Source: Nocardioides flavescens (GTDB taxonomy: Bacteria > Actinomycetota > Actinomycetes > Propionibacteriales > Nocardioidaceae). From it: DNA of 64,000 bases. Under the pieces are notes generated by a model that saw nothing but the letters and a program-made list of their open reading frames with translations, searched no databases and was not told the DNA's origin. The DNA lies in assembly GCF_009823805.1 (NCBI RefSeq), contig NZ_WUEK01000002.1:434001-498000 (forward strand), given 5' to 3'. Shown here one piece after another: positions 59,616-64,000 of the stretch. The position numbers and the translations under genes were made by a program. The first letter of the stretch is position 1. Each line of letters begins with the position of its first letter.

Positions 59616-60451
59616 AGCGGGGAGAGCTCGTCGTCGTCCCAGTTCTCGGTGCTCTCCTCGCCCTTGCCGCGGGCGCGGTCGACCAGCCGGGCGATCACCT
59701 CGGCGACGAGGAAGAGCAGCAGCATCGGGACCGCGAGGAACAGCATCGAGAACGGGTCGGTCGACGGCGTGCCGACCGCGGCGAAGACGAACGTCGCAAG
59801 GATGATCCACGGCCGGTAGCGTCCCAGCGCCTTGCCGGAGACGACGCCCGCGAGGTTGAGCATCACCACGAAGAGCGGGATCTCGAAGGCGATGCCGAAG
59901 ATCAGCAGCATCCGGCTGATGAAGGAGAAGAACTCCGTGAACTCGACCAGGTTGGTGACGCCCTCGGGCGTGAACCCGATCAGGACGGCGATCGCCTTGG
60001 GGAGCACGTAGTAGCCCGTGGCCGCGCCCGCGAAGAACAGCGGACCGGCGATGGCCGCGAAGATGCGCGACCACTTGCGCTCGCTCGCGTGCAGGCCCGG
60101 GAGGATGAACCCCCAGATCTGGTAGAGCCAGTAGGGGCTCGACGCCAGGAGCGCGGCCACCCCGCACAGCTTGAGCTGGAAGGTCAGACCGGCCGTCACA
60201 CCGTTGATGACCGGCTCGGTCTTGGTGCTCGAGTCGATCTGCTCCCGCGCCCGCAGGTAGGGGTCGAGGACGAGCTGGTAGAGGTCGTTGTAGAAGTACA
60301 GCATCACGAAGAAGACCAGGACGACGACGAGCGTCGCCCGGATCAGCCGTGCTCGGAGCTCACGCAGGTGGTCCGAGAGGGCCATCCGGCCGTCGGAGCC
60401 GATGGCGTGCTGAGGCTTGCCCGACAGGAGCCGGACGAATCCCTTGATCAA
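59612..60451 (-). CDS. tatC: Sec-independent protein translocase TatC
   Basis: A 279-residue six-helix receptor of the twin-arginine export system. Signatures MALSDHLRELRARLIRA, SPYWLYQIWGFILPGLH and FGIAFEIPLFVVMLNLAGVV are clear. The TTG start is assigned from the family N-terminus; ATG 60385 is a possible shorter start. Forms the translocase with TatA just upstream. Confidence 0.93.
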   Translation of the reverse strand: MIKGFVRLLSGKPQHAIGSDGRMALSDHLRELRARLIRATLVVVLVFFVMLYFYNDLYQLVLDPYLRAREQIDSSTKTEPVINGVTAGLTFQLKLCGVAALLASSPYWLYQIWGFILPGLHASERKWSRIFAAIAGPLFFAGAATGYYVLPKAIAVLIGFTPEGVTNLVEFTEFFSFISRMLLIFGIAFEIPLFVVMLNLAGVVSGKALGRYRPWIILATFVFAAVGTPSTDPFSMLFLAVPMLLLFLVAEVIARLVDRARGKGEESTENWDDDELSPL

Positions 60452-60476
60452 GGAGCGGTCGGTTCAGCGCCGGCCG

Positions 60477-60794
60477 TCAGGCCGGGTTGTCGCGGCGCAG
60501 CTTCTCGGCCTCGGCGTCGAGCTCGGCCTGGCGAGCAGCGAGGTCGCGCTGCCGGGTCTCGAGCTCGAGCTGGGCCTGCGTCTTCTCGGCCGGCGTCGTG
60601 GCAGCCGAGCCGACGACCGGCTTCTCGTCGTCGTCGTCCATCAGGCCCTTGGTCTCGGCCTTGAAGATGCGCAGCGCGCGTCCGCTGCCGCGGGCGAGCT
60701 CGGGCAGCTTGGCCGCACCGAACAGCAGGATGATGACAGCCAGGATGATCAGGAGCTCAGGGGTGCCGAGGCCCCCGATGGCGAGCGCGTACAT
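60477..60794 (-). CDS. tatA: Sec-independent protein translocase TatA
   Basis: A 105-residue pore subunit. One N-terminal helix (ELLIILAVIILLFGAAKLPELARGSGRALRIFKAE) with the family FG hinge and amphipathic helix, then a charged tail. ATG 60794 with GAGG upstream. Co-transcribed with tatC. Confidence 0.93.
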   Translation of the reverse strand: MYALAIGGLGTPELLIILAVIILLFGAAKLPELARGSGRALRIFKAETKGLMDDDDEKPVVGSAATTPAEKTQAQLELETRQRDLAARQAELDAEAEKLRRDNPA

Positions 60795-60842
60795 GGTGAT
60801 CCTCACGTGGACGGGTCGGGCACGCCCACAGTACCTCCCACC

Positions 60843-61886
60843 TCATGCGTAGAGGCTGAGGGTCTCCTGTGCGGCGGCGGTGAACGTCTCGGCGTACGCC
60901 GCGGGCGCGACCACCCGGGCGTGCGGGGCCAGGCGCAGCAGCAGCCGGGTCAGCCACCGCTCGTCGGCGACCGTGATGACCACCCGCAGGGGTGCGTCGG
61001 CGGCCACGTCCTCGTCGAGACCACTGCCGAGGACCTCGACCGGGTAGTAGTCGACGATCCAGCGGGCCGCGGGGTCGAGCTCGAGGGTCACCGGGGTCAC
61101 GTCGCTGGCCTGGGCGAAGATGCCGTCGGCCAGGTCGCGGGGCGGCTCGGGGGCAGTGGCGACCGGCGTGTCGAGCACCTCGGCGTGCTCGATGCGGTCG
61201 AGGCGGAACAGCCGCGGCGCCTCGGCGGAGTGGCACCAGGCGTCGAGGTAGAGGTGGCTGCGCGCCTGCCCGGGGCCGGGTACGACGCCACGCGGGTCGA
61301 CGACGCGCTCGGACTGCTCGTCGCGCGCGGCGACGTAGTAGCCCAGACGCACCTGGCGCCCGGCGTCGGCCGCACCCTGCAGGCGACGGGCGAGCAGCGC
61401 CTGGTCGGCGTCGGCGGCGTCCTGGCCCGGGTCGACGAGCGGCGTGACCCCGCCCTCGGCGGCGGCGGTCTCGAGCTTGGCCAGCGCCCGGTCGACGACC
61501 TCGCGGGTCGCCTCGCGCGCACCGTTGCGCAGCGCGCGGAGCGCCACGATGATCGCCGAGGCCTCGGTGGGGCTCAGCCGCAGCGGGCGGGCGAGGTAGT
61601 CGGCGTTGGAGACGCGGATGACCCCGTCGCTGCGCACGCCGTCCTCGCCCTCGAGGGCGTCGAGGTCGACGTCGATCAGGTCGTCGGGGTAGCCCCCGGG
61701 CAGCCCGCACATGAAGAGCACCTTCAGGTCGCGCAGCAGCTGCTCGGGCGTGACCCGCAGGGCGGTGGCGGCCTCGTCGAGGCGGACCTCGCCGTGGGCG
61801 TGGAGGTAGGGCACGAGGGTGAGGAGCCGGGCGACCTGCTCCTTCGCGCCGGCGCTCGGGGCGCCGCCCCGGTCCGCGGTGCTCAC
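60843..61886 (-). CDS. pafC: WYL-domain DNA-damage regulator PafC
   Basis: A 347-residue winged-helix plus WYL protein (RLDEAATALRVTPEQLLRDLKVL; YLDAWCHSAEAPRLFRLDRI). With PafB it activates the RecA-independent DNA-damage response in actinobacteria. The GTG overlaps the pafB stop (GTGA). Confidence 0.92.
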   Translation of the reverse strand: MSTADRGGAPSAGAKEQVARLLTLVPYLHAHGEVRLDEAATALRVTPEQLLRDLKVLFMCGLPGGYPDDLIDVDLDALEGEDGVRSDGVIRVSNADYLARPLRLSPTEASAIIVALRALRNGAREATREVVDRALAKLETAAAEGGVTPLVDPGQDAADADQALLARRLQGAADAGRQVRLGYYVAARDEQSERVVDPRGVVPGPGQARSHLYLDAWCHSAEAPRLFRLDRIEHAEVLDTPVATAPEPPRDLADGIFAQASDVTPVTLELDPAARWIVDYYPVEVLGSGLDEDVAADAPLRVVITVADERWLTRLLLRLAPHARVVAPAAYAETFTAAAQETLSLYA

Positions 61887-62866
61887 GAGGTCACGGTCCG
61901 GCGGTCGTCGAGCGCCGCGCGCAGCCGGCCGACGACCCGTTCGCGCAGCGCGGGCGGCGAGACGACCAGCACGTCGGCGCCGTAGCCGAGGACCTCGTCG
62001 GCGAGGCCGAGCGAGCCCCGCTCCAGCACCAGCCGGTCCCACGCGGTGGCGGTGTCGGGTCCGGGCACGCCCTCCTCGACGCGGTCGGCGCCGACCCGCA
62101 ACGTGTGGCCCGCCCCGCGGCGCACCAGCAGCTCCACCCGGGTCGTCGACGGCTGCGGAGCGAGGCGACGCGCGACCTCGCTGACATCGGTGCCGGGCGG
62201 GACCTCGTAGGCCCCGCCGCGACCCGACTTGCGCGCGCGGCCCTGCACCCGGGAGAGCCGGAAGATGCGCTCGGCGCGGCGGTCGGTGTCGAGGCCGACG
62301 ACGTACCACCGCCCGGCGTACCTCGCGACGCCCCAGGGCTGCAGGTGGCGTGTGGTGGGCTCCTCGTCGCCGGGCTTCAGGTAGTCGAAGACCACCGCCT
62401 GGCGCTCCTGGGTGGCCTCCCAGAAGACGTCGAACGACGGCTCGTCGGCGCTGAGCCGCGGCTCGACGATGTCGAGGGCGCCGAGGTCCAGGTCGTGGCC
62501 CTGCGCGGCGAGCTTGCGGACCGCCTCGGTGGTGGCCTCGGCGAGGCGCGCGTGCTGCCAGACCTTGGTGGCGACGCCGATCACGGCGGCCTCGTCGGGG
62601 GTCAGCGTGATGTCGGGCAGCGCGAAGTCGTCGGGGCTGATGCGGTAGCCGGGCTCGTCGTCGAAGAGCGGGTCGAGCGTGCCGACCTCGATCGGGACGC
62701 CCAGGCTGCGCAGCTCCTCCTTGTCGCGCTCGAACATCTTCTCGAACGCCTCGAACCCCGAGTCGGGGTAGAGGATCTCGCGGATCTTCGCCTTGGAGAC
62801 GTAGTGGCGCTGCACCAGCAGCATGATCAGCAGGTTGAGCAGCCGTTCGCTCTTGCCCGCCGCCAT
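61883..62866 (-). CDS. pafB: WYL-domain DNA-damage regulator PafB
   Basis: A 327-residue winged-helix plus WYL protein (SKAKIREILYPDSGFEAFEKMFERDKEELRSLG at the N-terminus; WGVARYAGRWYVVGLDTDR in the WYL part). Forms a heterodimer with PafC. In related genomes it sits next to the Pup-proteasome genes, expected beyond the right edge. ATG 62866 is chosen among three close ATGs. Confidence 0.92.
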   Translation of the reverse strand: MAAGKSERLLNLLIMLLVQRHYVSKAKIREILYPDSGFEAFEKMFERDKEELRSLGVPIEVGTLDPLFDDEPGYRISPDDFALPDITLTPDEAAVIGVATKVWQHARLAEATTEAVRKLAAQGHDLDLGALDIVEPRLSADEPSFDVFWEATQERQAVVFDYLKPGDEEPTTRHLQPWGVARYAGRWYVVGLDTDRRAERIFRLSRVQGRARKSGRGGAYEVPPGTDVSEVARRLAPQPSTTRVELLVRRGAGHTLRVGADRVEEGVPGPDTATAWDRLVLERGSLGLADEVLGYGADVLVVSPPALRERVVGRLRAALDDRRTVTS

Positions 62867-62924
62867 GCGGCCCATCATGTCAGGGCCGTCTGATCAGCCC
62901 CGGGCACGCCCTGGTCAGCCCTGG

Positions 62925-63887
62925 TCAGGCCGCGCCGAGCACGTCGATGACGAAGACGAGGGTCGCGTTGGCCGGGATGCCCGAGTCGGGCTGTCCCGCC
63001 TCGCCGTAGCCGAGCGACGGCGGGATCTCGAGGACCACACGCGAGCCGATCGGCACACCCTTGAGCGCCTCGTCCCAGCCCTTGATGACCTGACCGGTGC
63101 CGATGCCGAAGGCGGTCGGGGTGCCGGTGCTGTAGTTCTCGTCGAACGGCGCGTCGCCGCCGAAGGCCTGACCGAGGTAGTTGACCGCGATGGTCTGGCC
63201 CTTCTTGACCCGGTCGCCGGTGCCCTGGATCAGCTGGACGCGGCGCAGGTCGTCGGTCGGCTGCGGGACGCCGTCGAAGGAGAACGACGCGGGCTTGCCG
63301 TCGGTCTCGTTCAGCTTCGGCATCCAGTCGGGGGCCGGCTGGGCCTTGCCGTCGGGGGCGGTGAGGACCGGCGAGACCAGGTCGACGACGATCAGCACGC
63401 TGTCCTTGTTGCCGATGCCGAGCTGGGCGTTGCCGGCCTCACCGAAGATCTCGTCGGCCGAGCCGGTCACCGCGAGCCGCGAGCCGATCGGGGCGCCCTC
63501 GACGCCGTCGAGGAACTCCGGGAGCGAGTCACCGACCGCGAGCAGCTCCGCGCGCTCCTCGGTGTAGGTGCTGAACGCCTCCTGCTTCGAGAAGCCGTTG
63601 CCGATCCACAGCTGGGCCATCGCGGCCTGACCCTCGCCGAAGTCGGGTCCGTCGCCCTCGGTGATGGTCTCGGTCTCGAGCTTGCCTGCGTCCATCGACG
63701 CCTTCCACTTCACCTCCGGCGCGGTGCCGACGTCACCGGAGATGGTCACGGCGTCGAGCCGGTCGGCGGTCTTGCCCTGGCCGGGCACCGCCTCGGTGTC
63801 GCCGCCGTCGCTGCCGCACGCGGTGAGCGTGAGCGCGCAGACGGACACGAGGGCAGGCACGATCGCGAGACGTCGCAGAGGCAGCAC
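62925..63887 (-). CDS. FKBP-type peptidyl-prolyl isomerase, lipoprotein
   Basis: A 320-residue exported foldase. Signal with lipobox LTAC (ALTLTACGSDGG), then two FKBP-like domains: a degenerate one (residues about 75-170) and a canonical one with GQTIAVNYLGQAFGGDAPFDENY and GVPIGSRVVLEIPPSLGYG. GTG 63887 is preferred because TAAGGT lies seven bases upstream; GTG 63896 overlaps that box. Confidence 0.9.
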   Translation of the reverse strand: MLPLRRLAIVPALVSVCALTLTACGSDGGDTEAVPGQGKTADRLDAVTISGDVGTAPEVKWKASMDAGKLETETITEGDGPDFGEGQAAMAQLWIGNGFSKQEAFSTYTEERAELLAVGDSLPEFLDGVEGAPIGSRLAVTGSADEIFGEAGNAQLGIGNKDSVLIVVDLVSPVLTAPDGKAQPAPDWMPKLNETDGKPASFSFDGVPQPTDDLRRVQLIQGTGDRVKKGQTIAVNYLGQAFGGDAPFDENYSTGTPTAFGIGTGQVIKGWDEALKGVPIGSRVVLEIPPSLGYGEAGQPDSGIPANATLVFVIDVLGAA

Positions 63888-63928
63888 GTGCTGCACCTTA
63901 ACCGGGGCGCCTGAGGAGTCCCTGATCG

Positions 63929-64000
63929 ACGTACGCCGGTGGTCACCCAGCGAGCGTCGTACCCCGGTGGTCGAGCAGCCGTACCCCGGTGGTCGAGGAA
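63929..64000. repeat. Edge repeat related to the palindromic family
   Basis: The right edge holds two near-identical direct copies of GTACCCCGGTGGTCGAG spaced 22 bp apart. The second (ending GGTCGAGGAA) resembles the start of a reverse-orientation repeat unit and continues beyond the window. Confidence 0.5.

Overview
The window is about 72% G+C and reads as chromosomal DNA of a high-GC actinobacterium, most likely Nocardioides or a close relative (Nocardioidaceae). The reasons are the gene order FKBP–pafB–pafC–tatA–tatC–dagK–helY next to the expected Pup-proteasome locus, rbpA behind a SigR-type promoter, F420-linked enzymes, an SOS-type DUF222/HNH gene, dense GTGA/ATGA gene overlaps, and about twenty genes whose start codon lies 6-7 bases after a TANNNT -10 element (leaderless transcripts). 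Genus assignment is inference. I saw no rRNA, tRNA, CRISPR array, prophage or insertion sequence.

Layout. 1-6 kb: partial pepN, an OsmC protein, a cyclophilin lipoprotein, an aldo/keto reductase with a D-threonine-aldolase-type PLP enzyme, a pentapeptide-repeat protein and an F420-type oxidoreductase. 6-14 kb: an ABC exporter divergent from a MarR regulator across nested palindromes; a yybP-ykoY (Mn2+) riboswitch before a GDT1/TMEM165 transporter; an EamA exporter with a GntR regulator; a chemoreceptor; an HD phosphohydrolase. 14-20 kb: a doubly frameshifted DUF222/HNH gene behind a LexA-like box; a secreted polyester-hydrolase (cutinase/PETase) homologue divergent from a TetR regulator over a perfect palindrome; an F420 reductase-like protein; an AAA ATPase with a palindromic promoter; an orphan araD. 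20.5-28.4 kb: a co-directional run of WYL and AraC regulators, two VOC proteins, a UvrA-like ABC ATPase, a methyltransferase, a three-domain GNAT–GrpB–2H fusion and a frameshifted phosphotransferase.

28-37 kb: a PhoD-like phosphatase, then a five-gene operon with four consecutive 4-base overlaps (VanX-type dipeptidase, alanine-racemase fold, D-Ala–D-X ligase, sensor kinase, response regulator), divergent from a MurA paralogue with an N-terminal XRE domain. This looks like a glycopeptide-resistance-type cell-wall module. 37-47 kb: GDPD, small membrane or hypothetical genes, an MFS transporter, rbpA, an lnt–ppm–fxsA lipoprotein/mannosylation operon and a secreted S8 protease. 47-54 kb: a lysine-degradation cluster (kdd–kamD–kamE–kal divergent from kamA) with a nearby Lrp regulator. 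54-64 kb: exonuclease and NAD(P)-binding genes, helY, dagK, tatC/tatA, pafC/pafB and an FKBP lipoprotein. A family of palindromic repeats with covarying stem cores occurs at three intergenic sites, and a related sequence starts at the right edge.
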